Assembly (NCBI GenBank): GCA_028697555.1
Contig: JAQVEX010000012.1
Coordinates: 1 to 48,429, forward strand
Origin: Lentimicrobiaceae bacterium
Lineage (GTDB): Bacteria; Bacteroidota; Bacteroidia; Bacteroidales; UBA4417
Direction: 5' to 3'
DNA: 48,429 nt
Shown piece by piece: positions 25,247 through 33,917 of the stretch (the first letter of the stretch is position 1; every line of letters begins with the position of its first letter). Both the position numbers and the translations under genes were made by a program. A model generated the notes under the pieces. The model was given only the letters and a program-made list of their open reading frames with translations. It was not told the DNA's origin and ran no database searches.

Positions 25247-26809
25247 ATGACAGAAATTATTCGTAAAACACTCAGAGATTCGAAAGCAGCTAGATGGACA
25301 GCTTTGGTAATAGTTGCCTTTACAATGCTTACGGGGTATTTCTTTACCGAAGTCATTTCACCGCTTAAACCCTTGTTAGAATCGCAGTACGGTTGGAGCA
25401 GCACTGATTTTGGCTATGTTACAGGTGCCTACGGTTGGTTCAACGTATTTTTAGGTATGCTTATTATAGCCGGTATTGTTCTGGATAAAGCTGGAATACG
25501 CTTTTCAACCCTAACTTCAGCTTCAATCATGGTGATAGGAGCATTTATTAAATTTTATTCGGTAAAATACCTTGCTACCGATACCACATTTTCATTTTTA
25601 GGAATGCATTTTACTCCACAAGTTTTCGGTGCATGTATAGGTTACGCAATATTTGGTGTAGGTGTTGAGTTTGCCGGAATAACAGTTTCGCGTGTTATTG
25701 TAAAATGGTTTAAGGGTTATGAAATGGCTCTTGCTATGGGTCTAGAAATGGCTTGTGCTCGTTTGGGTACTTTTGCTGCAATGGCTTTTGCACCAACACT
25801 TGCTAGTGCTTTTTCTATCCCTGGCGCTATTCTTTTTGGTGTTGTATTGCTACTTATCGGACTAATTTCCTTTATCGTCTACTTCTTCATGGATGTTAAA
25901 CTAGACAAACAAACTGCAGAAGATGATTTGGACTTTTCTGACGAGAAATTTCAATTTAAAGATATACTTTTAGTTATTAAAAACCCTGGTTTTTGGCTAA
26001 TAGCTTTACTTTGCGTTCTGTTTTATTCGGCTGTATTCCCATTCTACAAGTATGGCACCGACCTAATGTTCAACAAATTTGGCGTACCGCTCAACAACGG
26101 AACAATCTTAGGATTTATCCCTAAGGGTGCAAATATTATTCCTGCATTGTTGCCATTCGGAACACTGTTTTTAACACCACTTTTCGGTAATATCTATGAT
26201 AAAAAAGGGAAAGGTGCAACAATTATGATTATAGGAGCTTTCTTGTTGGTAATTGCACACGTCTTACTTTATTTACCCGGAATGACCAGCACCTTTTTGG
26301 CATTCTGTGCAGTTATTATTATTGGTATTGCTTTCTCGCTTGTACCTTCGGCAATGTGGCCCTCGGTTCCAAAAATTATCCCCGAAAAAATATTAGGTAC
26401 AGCTTATTCACTAATTTTCTTTATCCAAAATATTGGTCTTATGCTTGTTCCTACATTTTTGGGCAGAATATTGGAAAAAACCAATCCTGAAGTTACAAGC
26501 GCAATAGCAGGTGCAAAAGAAGCATTGTCGAACGGCATTGTTCCCGAAGGCGCTCAACCTATTATCGATAATATGGTACAAGCTGGTCAGCAAGTTGATA
26601 TTGCAAATCTTAGCTCTTCGCAAATTGCCGATATAGTTACTGCAATGAGAGAAGGTGCTAATCCTATTATTGCTCCTTACGATTATTCCCAAACATGGTT
26701 GCTTTTTATTGCTTTAAGCGCTATAGCAGTTATATTTGCATTTGCTCTTAAATTTGTTGATAAAAAGAAAGGTTACGGACTTGAAAAACCAAACATTGTC
26801 AAACAATAA
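25247..26809 (+). CDS. MFS transporter
   Basis: A 520-residue membrane protein with about 12 hydrophobic segments typical of the major facilitator superfamily. The loop after TM2 shows GIVLDKAGIRFS, a variant of the G-x-x-D-x-x-G motif A, repeated in the second half as GNIYDKKGKGA. Between the last two transmembrane segments lies an unusually long hydrophilic stretch (about residues 412-480, rich in Ala, Glu and Gln), which topology places outside the inner membrane. Substrate unknown. It ends the unit and is followed by a strong terminator. Confidence 0.88.
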   Translation: MTEIIRKTLRDSKAARWTALVIVAFTMLTGYFFTEVISPLKPLLESQYGWSSTDFGYVTGAYGWFNVFLGMLIIAGIVLDKAGIRFSTLTSASIMVIGAFIKFYSVKYLATDTTFSFLGMHFTPQVFGACIGYAIFGVGVEFAGITVSRVIVKWFKGYEMALAMGLEMACARLGTFAAMAFAPTLASAFSIPGAILFGVVLLLIGLISFIVYFFMDVKLDKQTAEDDLDFSDEKFQFKDILLVIKNPGFWLIALLCVLFYSAVFPFYKYGTDLMFNKFGVPLNNGTILGFIPKGANIIPALLPFGTLFLTPLFGNIYDKKGKGATIMIIGAFLLVIAHVLLYLPGMTSTFLAFCAVIIIGIAFSLVPSAMWPSVPKIIPEKILGTAYSLIFFIQNIGLMLVPTFLGRILEKTNPEVTSAIAGAKEALSNGIVPEGAQPIIDNMVQAGQQVDIANLSSSQIADIVTAMREGANPIIAPYDYSQTWLLFIALSAIAVIFAFALKFVDKKKGYGLEKPNIVKQ

Positions 26810-26839
26810 TCTATTTATTGTAATATTTTTCATGATCTT

Positions 26840-26870
26840 GAGCAGAAGTTTAATCTTCTGCTCTTTTTTT
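26840..26870 (+). terminator. Rho-independent terminator after the MFS gene
   Basis: A perfect 9-bp stem GAGCAGAAG (26840-26848) with CTTCTGCTC (26855-26863), a 6-nt loop, then seven T residues. Confidence 0.92.
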
Positions 26871-26923
26871 GTAATATTTTCAGAATGTTTACAACAAAAT
26901 AGGGTTTAATCAATATCTTTTTA

Positions 26924-26931
26924 TAATTTTG
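26924..26931 (+). promoter_or_regulatory. -7 box upstream of the glycosyltransferase-ettA-hisS set
   Basis: TAATTTTG fits TAnnTTTG, 25 nt before the ATG at 26957. No upstream element at the standard spacing. Confidence 0.45.
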
Positions 26932-26956
26932 CCTTATAAATCAAAAAACTAATATT

Positions 26957-28132
26957 ATGAAATTGTTGGTAATACTTCCGCGCGTTCCTTATCCAACCGA
27001 AAAAGGCGATAAGTTAAGAGCTTTTCATCAATTGCGTATATTGTCAAAATATCATGATATTGTTTTGTGCTCTTTATATGATGAAGACATTGACCCCGAT
27101 GCGAAAAAGGTTTTAAAAGAATTTTGCACAAAACTTTACTTTTTTAAGTTAAATCGTTGGGGATTGTTTGTCAATATGCTTAAAGCATTGTTTAGCTGTA
27201 GGCCTTTTCAAGTTGCCTATTTTTACCGAAGAAGTATTAAAAACAAAATTGAAACCATAATAGAAAAAGAAAAGCCCGAACACATATATTGTCAGCTATT
27301 ACGAACTGCCGAATACGTCAAAAATATTGATATACCCAAAACAATTGACTACCAAGATGTTTTTTCAATAGGTATTAAACGCCGTATGGATAAGGTAAAC
27401 TTATTGCTCAGACCTGTATTTTGGATGGAATATGTTAGACTGCGAAAATACGAAAACAAAATATTTTCATGGTTCGATAACAAAACTATCATTTCATATC
27501 CCGACAGAGACCTGATACCACACAAGAATTATGAACAAATACACGTTATTCCCAACGGTGTTGATTACGATTTTTTTACTGCTAATAAAATGGCAGAGCA
27601 AAGTTACGACATAGTTTTTACAGGAAATATGAACTATCCGCCCAACATTATGGCTTGCTTGTATTTGGTAAACGATATTTTACCTTTGGTAAATAAAACG
27701 TATCCCAATTGTAGCGTACTTCTGGCAGGTGCAACACCACATGCAAAAGTAAAACAGCTTAAATCCGAAAATGTTGCCGTTAGCGGATGGTTGCACGATA
27801 TTAGAGATGCATACAATAATGCAAAAATATTTATTGCACCAATGCAAATAGGTACAGGCTTGCAAAACAAGTTGTTGGAAGCAATGTCAATGCAAAAGCC
27901 TTGTATTACCACAGCTTTGGCAAATAATGCCTTAAAAGCTATTCCCGACGAACATTTGCTTATAGGTAATAATGCTCAAGAGCTTGCCGATTGTATAGTT
28001 AGGTTATTAAACGATGCCGAATTATGCACAAAAATTGGAAATCAGGCTCGCGAGTTTATTTTAGAAAATTATAGCTGGGAAAAAAATACTGAACAATTAA
28101 GCAATATCATCATCAATACTAATAAGAAATAA
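26957..28132 (+). CDS. GT4-like glycosyltransferase (sugar transferase, TIGR03087-like)
   Basis: A 391-residue GT-B enzyme. The start MKLLVILPRVPYPTEKGDKLR is like the group of transferases first described beside PEP-CTERM/exosortase loci; Bacteroidetes homologues occur away from such loci. The central HVIPNGVDYDFF and the C-terminal FTGNMNYPPNI, VSGWLHDIRDAYNNAKIFIAP and GTGLQNKLLEAMSMQKP blocks are those of family GT4. The acceptor is unknown, possibly cell-surface polysaccharide or glycolipid. ettA starts one base after its stop codon. Confidence 0.82.
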   Translation: MKLLVILPRVPYPTEKGDKLRAFHQLRILSKYHDIVLCSLYDEDIDPDAKKVLKEFCTKLYFFKLNRWGLFVNMLKALFSCRPFQVAYFYRRSIKNKIETIIEKEKPEHIYCQLLRTAEYVKNIDIPKTIDYQDVFSIGIKRRMDKVNLLLRPVFWMEYVRLRKYENKIFSWFDNKTIISYPDRDLIPHKNYEQIHVIPNGVDYDFFTANKMAEQSYDIVFTGNMNYPPNIMACLYLVNDILPLVNKTYPNCSVLLAGATPHAKVKQLKSENVAVSGWLHDIRDAYNNAKIFIAPMQIGTGLQNKLLEAMSMQKPCITTALANNALKAIPDEHLLIGNNAQELADCIVRLLNDAELCTKIGNQAREFILENYSWEKNTEQLSNIIINTNKK

Positions 28133-28133
28133 T

Positions 28134-29807
28134 ATGAGCGACGATAAGAAAATAATTTTTTCGATGGTTGGAGTTGGCAAAGTAGTTCCACCAAATAGGC
28201 AAATACTAAAAGATATTTACCTATCGTTTTTCTACGGAGCCAAAATAGGTATTATTGGTTTAAACGGTTCCGGAAAATCGACTTTGCTAAAAATTATTGC
28301 AGGTAAGGATAAATCATATAACGGAGAAGTTGTTTTTTCGCCAGGCTATTCGGTTGGTATGCTAGAGCAAGAACCCGAATTGGATAACAATAAAACTGTA
28401 AAAGAAATAGTTGAAGAAGGCGTTGCCGATATTGTCAGTATTTTAAAGGAATACGAAGAAATAAACAATAAGTTTAGTGAACCAATGACTGATGATGAAA
28501 TGAATAAGTTGATTGAACGCCAGGGCGAATTAACCGAACTTATTGAACAGAAAGACGGTTGGGAATTAGATTCCAGATTGGAAAGAGCTATGGAAGCCTT
28601 ACGTTGCCCCGATGGTGACGTAAGTGTCAGTGTGCTTTCGGGTGGCGAAAGGAGAAGGGTGGCACTTTGCAGACTGCTTTTGCAAAAACCTGATATTTTG
28701 TTGTTAGACGAGCCTACCAATCACTTGGATGCCGAATCGGTAGAGTGGTTAGAGCAATTTTTGCAACATTACGCAGGTACAGTAATTTCAGTTACCCACG
28801 ACCGTTATTTTTTGGATAATGTTGCAGGTTGGATATTAGAATTAGACAGGGGAGAAGGAATACCTTGGAAAGGAAATTATAGCAGTTGGTTGGAACAAAA
28901 AACTCAAAGACTTGCAATGGAAGAAAAAGCCGAAAGTAAGCGAATGAAAACTTTGCAACGAGAGTTGGAGTGGGTGAGAATGGCTCCAAAAGCCAGACAG
29001 TCAAAAGGAAAAGCTCGTTTAAATTCGTATGAAAGATTGCTTTCGGAAGATGTAAAACAAAAAGAAGAAAAATTAGAGTTGTACATACCTAACGGTCCTC
29101 GACTTGGAAATCAGGTAATAGAAGCAGTTAACGTTTCAAAATCGTTTGGCGACAAATTACTCTTCGATAATTTAAACTTCAATTTACCTCCCGGAGCTAT
29201 CGTAGGTATTATTGGACCTAACGGAGCCGGTAAAACCACCTTGTTCAGAATGATTATGGGAACCGAAGCTCCTGACAAAGGCTCGTTTACCATAGGACCT
29301 ACCGTAAAAATAGGCTATATAGATCAGGCTCATGCCGAAATTGACCCCGAAAAAACTGTTTGGGAAGTTATTTCCGAAGGAAATGAAAATATTGAAATGG
29401 GTGGAAGACTCATAAACTCACGTGCTTACGTGTCAAGGTTCAATTTCAGCGGCGTCGATCAAGGCAAAAAAGCAGGTGTGCTTTCGGGTGGCGAAAGAAA
29501 CAGACTACATTTGGCTCTTACACTTAAATCGGAAGCTAATGTTTTACTTTTAGACGAGCCGACTAACGATATAGACATCAACACCTTACGTGCTTTGGAA
29601 GAAGGCTTGGAAAACTTTGCAGGCTGTGCCGTTATCATCTCTCACGATAGGTGGTTTTTAGACAGAATAGCCACTCATATATTAGCATTTGAAGGCGATT
29701 CGGAAGTTTATTTCTTTGAAGGCGGTTACACCGATTACGAAGAAAATAAAAAGAAACGTTTGGGCGACGTAACTCCAAAAAGAATTAGATACAGAAAATT
29801 GATATAA
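28134..29807 (+). CDS. ettA: Energy-dependent translational throttle protein EttA (ABC-F)
   Basis: A 557-residue ABC-F ATPase, close to the 555 residues usual for EttA. There are two ABC domains and no membrane segments. Walker A motifs are GLNGSGKST (42-50) and GPNGAGKTT (361-369). Signature motifs are LSGGERRRVAL and LSGGERNRLHL, and Walker B motifs LLLDEPTNHLD and LLLDEPTNDID. The P-site tRNA interaction motif includes ARQSKGKARLNSYERLL, and the start KVVPPNRQILKDIYLSF is also EttA-like. It binds the ribosomal E site and restrains the first elongation step when the ATP/ADP ratio is low. Confidence 0.95.
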   Translation: MSDDKKIIFSMVGVGKVVPPNRQILKDIYLSFFYGAKIGIIGLNGSGKSTLLKIIAGKDKSYNGEVVFSPGYSVGMLEQEPELDNNKTVKEIVEEGVADIVSILKEYEEINNKFSEPMTDDEMNKLIERQGELTELIEQKDGWELDSRLERAMEALRCPDGDVSVSVLSGGERRRVALCRLLLQKPDILLLDEPTNHLDAESVEWLEQFLQHYAGTVISVTHDRYFLDNVAGWILELDRGEGIPWKGNYSSWLEQKTQRLAMEEKAESKRMKTLQRELEWVRMAPKARQSKGKARLNSYERLLSEDVKQKEEKLELYIPNGPRLGNQVIEAVNVSKSFGDKLLFDNLNFNLPPGAIVGIIGPNGAGKTTLFRMIMGTEAPDKGSFTIGPTVKIGYIDQAHAEIDPEKTVWEVISEGNENIEMGGRLINSRAYVSRFNFSGVDQGKKAGVLSGGERNRLHLALTLKSEANVLLLDEPTNDIDINTLRALEEGLENFAGCAVIISHDRWFLDRIATHILAFEGDSEVYFFEGGYTDYEENKKKRLGDVTPKRIRYRKLI

Positions 29808-29855
29808 ATTTATATATTCAGCAAATTTATTTCAAATAATTTTTAAATAATAAAA

Positions 29856-31217
29856 ATGTCAAGTTTAACACCTCCAAAAGGAACTCGCGATTTTGGTCCC
29901 GAAGAAATGAGCAGAAGGGACTACATATTTAATACTATCAGAAATGTTTTTGTTCAGTACGGATATCACCATATTGAAACGCCGGCTATGGAAAACTTAT
30001 CGACTTTGTTAGGAAAATACGGAGACGAAGGTGATAAACTCTTATTCAGAATTCTAAATTCCGGTGATTTTTTGAAAAAAACCGATAAAAAAGTCTTGGC
30101 TCAAGGAAATTACGAAGATATTATTTCAGATATAGCCGAAAAAGGCTTACGCTACGACCTTACTGTTCCTTTCGCTCGATTTGTGGTTCAGCACCGAAAC
30201 GAAATTACTTTTCCGTTCAAACGCTTTCAAATTCAGCCTGTTTGGAGAGCCGACAGACCGCAAAAGGGTAGGTACAGAGAGTTCTACCAATGCGATGTTG
30301 ATGTTATTGGTTCCGACTCATTGCTCAACGAGGTTGAAATGATAAAAATGGCGGAAGTTATTTTTAAAAGACTCAATATCAACGTAAACATTTTAATAAA
30401 TAACAGAAAGATTTTGACCGGTATTGCCGAAGTTATTGGTCATGCCGATAAAATTGTGCCTATAACTGTTGCCATTGATAAAATGGATAAAATAGGCTTA
30501 GATAATGTTAAAAACGAACTTATTGAAAAAGGAATTAGCGAAGACGATTTCGGTAAACTGAAACCTTTTTTAGAACTTAAAGGTAGCAACGCAGAAAAAA
30601 TCAATGTTCTTTCCAAATATTTAGAAAAATCGGAGATTGGAATGAAAGGAATAGACGAAATAAGAACCGTTTTCAATTATTTAAGCAGTATCAGTGTTGA
30701 TTTTCCTGTTATTCTCGATGTTTCATTAGCAAGGGGTTTGAACTATTACACCGGAGCAATTTTAGAAATTAAAGCTCAAGATGTAGCGATAGGTAGCATT
30801 TCGGGCGGTGGAAGATACGACGACCTTACAGGTATTTTCGGTTTGGAAAACACATCGGGAGTAGGTATTTCGTTTGGTGCCGACCGCATTTACGACGTAA
30901 TGAGTGAACTTAATTTATTTGAAAAAATTGATACCGATAAATTGCAAGTTTTACTTATCAATTTTGGCGGCGAACCCGAAATAAAAGCATTGAAAACACT
31001 TTATTATTTGCGAGACAACAACGTTTCGGCACAACTTTACCCCGATGCTGCTAAAATTAAAAAACAATTTGCTTACGCCGATTCGTTAAATGCTAAATAC
31101 ACACTAATAATAGGTCAAAACGAAGTTGATAACGAAGTCTATCAGGTAAAAAATATGATAACAGGTGAGCAGAAGACTGTAACTCACCAAGAATTGTTAG
31201 ACGCTGTCAGTGCTTGA
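29856..31217 (+). CDS. hisS: Histidyl-tRNA synthetase
   Basis: A 453-residue class II aminoacyl-tRNA synthetase. Motif blocks are PPKGTRDFGPEE at the N-terminus, LRYDLTVPFARFV (motif 1 region), QPVWRADRPQKGRYREFYQ (motif 2), the histidine-binding LARGLNYYTGAI, and motif 3 GGGRYDDLTGIFG. The C-terminal anticodon domain is present (VLLINFGGEPEIKAL to KYTLIIGQNEV). It charges tRNA-His. It lies 48 nt after ettA. Its 3' end converges with the sensor kinase across repeat arrays. Confidence 0.95.
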   Translation: MSSLTPPKGTRDFGPEEMSRRDYIFNTIRNVFVQYGYHHIETPAMENLSTLLGKYGDEGDKLLFRILNSGDFLKKTDKKVLAQGNYEDIISDIAEKGLRYDLTVPFARFVVQHRNEITFPFKRFQIQPVWRADRPQKGRYREFYQCDVDVIGSDSLLNEVEMIKMAEVIFKRLNINVNILINNRKILTGIAEVIGHADKIVPITVAIDKMDKIGLDNVKNELIEKGISEDDFGKLKPFLELKGSNAEKINVLSKYLEKSEIGMKGIDEIRTVFNYLSSISVDFPVILDVSLARGLNYYTGAILEIKAQDVAIGSISGGGRYDDLTGIFGLENTSGVGISFGADRIYDVMSELNLFEKIDTDKLQVLLINFGGEPEIKALKTLYYLRDNNVSAQLYPDAAKIKKQFAYADSLNAKYTLIIGQNEVDNEVYQVKNMITGEQKTVTHQELLDAVSA

Positions 31218-31254
31218 TGTTTGCTTGTTATTAATTGTCGTCCGATAAATATCT

Positions 31255-31337
31255 TTAGCTGTTGGCTGTTAGCTTTTGGCTCTTAGCCATTAGCTAGATT
31301 TTGCCAACGGCTAAAAGCTAAAGGCTAACGGCTAAAA
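31255..31337. repeat. Two inverted heptamer arrays, TNTTRGC family
   Basis: Bases 31255-31294 read TAGCTGT-TGGCTGT-TAGCTTT-type units on the plus strand, starting 38 nt after the hisS stop. Bases 31303-31337 hold the reverse form (CCAACGGCTAAAAGC), pointing back from the sensor-kinase side. The two arms can pair into an imperfect hairpin of about 30 bp. Confidence 0.85.
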
Positions 31338-31343
31338 ACCCCG

Positions 31344-31388
31344 CATCACCCATCACCATTCACCATTCACCATTCACTATTCACCCAT
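31344..31388 (-). repeat. Heptamer array, TGATNGG family, overlapping a gene's 3' end
   Basis: Plus-strand CATCACC/CACCATT/CACTATT units; the minus strand reads TGAATGG. The array runs through the TAG stop of the sensor kinase (31377-31379) and covers its last codons, GTG ATG GGT GAA. Confidence 0.88.
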
Positions 31389-33788
31389 CACTTCTTGTAT
31401 TTTTTCAATTAGTGTATCCGGATTAAAAGGCTTTGTAACGTATTCGTGAACAATATCAAACTCTTCAATTAAAGTTCTTAATTCGGCATCTTCATCAATT
31501 TTTACTGCTGTTAGAATAATTATAGGAATGTTTTTAGTTATTTCATTGTCTTTTAACATTTTGCAAAGACCGTAACCATCAACATTAGGCATCATGATAT
31601 CGGATATTATTAAATCGGGTATATTGCTAACAGCCTTGTCGTAGCCCATCTGTCCGTCAATTGCTTCAATAATATTAAATCTGTTCGACAAAATAGATGT
31701 TAAGTAATATCTCAATTCATCGTTGTCTTCTACAAGCAATATTGTTATTTCGTGTTTATTGTTGTTTTTATGGTGAGTAAAATCAGTTTCGTCGTACAAA
31801 TGACGATTTATTGATGACGAAAGTTTTTGTTCTCCTATCTCAATACTAAACTCATTCTGCTTAAAATGATTTTTACCTATAGGCAGACTGAAAGCAAACT
31901 CAAGTTCGTTGTCTTCATTCATGTAAGCTTTGATACTCATTCTGTACAAATCGCAAAGCTCCTTAACCAGCGATAAACCAATGCCAAAACCGCTTTCGCC
32001 TACATTTTTATTGCTAAAAAACCTATTAAAAAGCAGGTTGATTTCATTTTGGGTCATAGTTTTGTACGTGTTGGAAACGCGAATTAAGTAATTATTGTTC
32101 ATTTTTTTTCCGTAAAAACTGACATTTGCATTCGGCGCTGAATGTTTAAAAGCATTTGAAAGCAGATTTAAAACAATAATTTCAACAACACCCAAATCGG
32201 CGTATACTATGCCACTATCATCAATATTTACTTTGTAATTTATGCTTTTACTATCGGCAATAATAGAAAAAGACTCACAAATTAAGTTTAAATTAGCCGA
32301 TAAATCAACTTGACTTACTTTGAGCGAATACTTTCCGGCTTCTGCCTTTGCTAATGTGAGCATCTGTTCAACAAGAGCCAAAAGCTTATTCGAATTGTTG
32401 TATATCAACTTCATCATATTTAACTTATCGGGGTCTTCTTCCGATTTTATTAAATTTTCTATTGGAGAGTGTATTAAAGTGAGTGGAGTGCGAAATTCAT
32501 GCGAAATATTGTTTAATAAACGTGTCTTTATTCTTTGAATTTCCAACAGTTCGTTGTTTTTACGTTGTCGAGTGATAATCATATAGATTAAAAAAGAAAT
32601 AAATCCCGCAACGATTATTCCGCTTAGAATAAAGGTTCGTCTTTGTATTAAATTATTTTTTAAAGCCAATTCGTTTTGAGCTGTCAGCAGTTTGATTTTA
32701 TAACTGGCTTCGGATAATTGATACTGATTTTGCCTTTCAAGGATTTCTATATCGTTGTTTATACGCTTTAAACTATCATCGTAAATTGAAGCCTTTTCCT
32801 TTGCCAAATATGCCAATTCGTGCTTGCCTGTTTTGTTGTACAACTTCGATTGAAATGTGTAACTACGTTTCTTTAGTTCGTACGATGTGCTATTATATAT
32901 TTCGTCGTTTATTTCATCCATCACATAATAAGCTTCTTCGTACCTGCCATTGTTAACCAATGCAAAACCCAAATCAATTTTTATCGATAATTTATGAAAC
33001 AAATCTTTAGAGTCTTTGTTGATTTCATCGGCTTTTTTAAGCAAGTCTATTCCTTCATTTACTCTTTTTTGTTCTATTAATATATTGCCAATTGCTGATA
33101 GGCAAAGCGAAACCCCCAAGTTGGATTTGATGCTTTCATTTAACTTCAATGATTTTTGATAATTGTATAAAGCATTTTCGTAATCTCCGCTTTTATGATA
33201 TATTTCGCCAATATTTGCATAATTTATTGCTAACCCTAAATCACTATTGAGTTCTCTTTCAATAGCCATGGCTTCTTCAAAAAATGCAAAAGCATCTTCA
33301 AATTTATTTAAAGACAAAAAAATGTTACCCAAACTGTTCAAAGAAATTGCCTTACTTTTTTTATACTTCGGATTGTGAGAAGCCAAACTAACAGCTTCAA
33401 AATGATATTCGGCTGCTTCGGTATATGCATGCGACCTTCTTAAATCGGTGCCTAAATTATTTAACGAAATGATTGTCAAGCCTGTATCCATAATCGATTT
33501 AGCTTGTTCGTAAGCATTTTTATGATACTCAAATGCCAATTTTAAATGCGATTGATTTCTGTAGACATTACCTTTTTTATTGAGAGTATTAATAGACTCT
33601 CTTATGCTATCTTTCTCAATTTCAGACAAGTATCCGTATGACTTTACAGACGGATTTTGTATAATGCTACTGGCAACACTACTTTCAGCCTTGTTGCTCT
33701 TTTTCTTATTACACGAGCAAAATGATAACACAACACTTATCACTACAAATAATACTATGGTAATGCGTTTTATCATCTTATTATTCAT
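31377..33788 (-). CDS. TPR-containing hybrid sensor histidine kinase/response regulator
   Basis: An 803-residue membrane protein. An N-terminal hydrophobic anchor (about 8-24) ends in a Cys-containing stretch. Residues about 55-340 hold TPR units (e.g. AINYANIGEIYHKSGDYENAL), expected in the periplasm, then a coiled-coil-like stretch and a transmembrane segment (386-404). The kinase core has H430 in LNNISHEFRTPLTLI, the N box LLSNAFKHS and the G box GFGIGLSLVKEL. The C-terminal receiver (about 680-800) has phospho-acceptor D730 and K786 in TKPF. No AraC-type DNA-binding domain follows, unlike typical one-piece hybrid regulators, so output must go elsewhere. The stop lies inside a heptamer array. 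Confidence 0.9.
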   Translation of the reverse strand: MNNKMIKRITIVLFVVISVVLSFCSCNKKKSNKAESSVASSIIQNPSVKSYGYLSEIEKDSIRESINTLNKKGNVYRNQSHLKLAFEYHKNAYEQAKSIMDTGLTIISLNNLGTDLRRSHAYTEAAEYHFEAVSLASHNPKYKKSKAISLNSLGNIFLSLNKFEDAFAFFEEAMAIERELNSDLGLAINYANIGEIYHKSGDYENALYNYQKSLKLNESIKSNLGVSLCLSAIGNILIEQKRVNEGIDLLKKADEINKDSKDLFHKLSIKIDLGFALVNNGRYEEAYYVMDEINDEIYNSTSYELKKRSYTFQSKLYNKTGKHELAYLAKEKASIYDDSLKRINNDIEILERQNQYQLSEASYKIKLLTAQNELALKNNLIQRRTFILSGIIVAGFISFLIYMIITRQRKNNELLEIQRIKTRLLNNISHEFRTPLTLIHSPIENLIKSEEDPDKLNMMKLIYNNSNKLLALVEQMLTLAKAEAGKYSLKVSQVDLSANLNLICESFSIIADSKSINYKVNIDDSGIVYADLGVVEIIVLNLLSNAFKHSAPNANVSFYGKKMNNNYLIRVSNTYKTMTQNEINLLFNRFFSNKNVGESGFGIGLSLVKELCDLYRMSIKAYMNEDNELEFAFSLPIGKNHFKQNEFSIEIGEQKLSSSINRHLYDETDFTHHKNNNKHEITILLVEDNDELRYYLTSILSNRFNIIEAIDGQMGYDKAVSNIPDLIISDIMMPNVDGYGLCKMLKDNEITKNIPIIILTAVKIDEDAELRTLIEEFDIVHEYVTKPFNPDTLIEKIQEVMGE

Positions 33789-33801
33789 ACTTAATTTATC
33801 G

Positions 33802-33809
33802 CAAATTTA
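33802..33809 (-). promoter_or_regulatory. -7 box upstream of the sensor kinase
   Basis: TAAATTTG on the minus strand fits TAnnTTTG, 13 nt before the ATG, so the leader would be very short. Confidence 0.4.
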
Positions 33810-33867
33810 ATTAAATTTTAAAACCAATTAAAATTTTTATAATAATCTTTATATTATTTTTATATTA

Positions 33868-33899
33868 TTGCGCAATTCCCCAAAAAAATAATAAATTTG
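33868..33899 (+). promoter_or_regulatory. Promoter of hutH
   Basis: TTG (33868-33870), 21 nt, then TAAATTTG (33892-33899), 18 nt before the hutH ATG. The short divergent spacer shared with the sensor kinase contains no repeats. Confidence 0.5.
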
Positions 33900-33917
33900 C
33901 AGGAAAAATAACGACAT

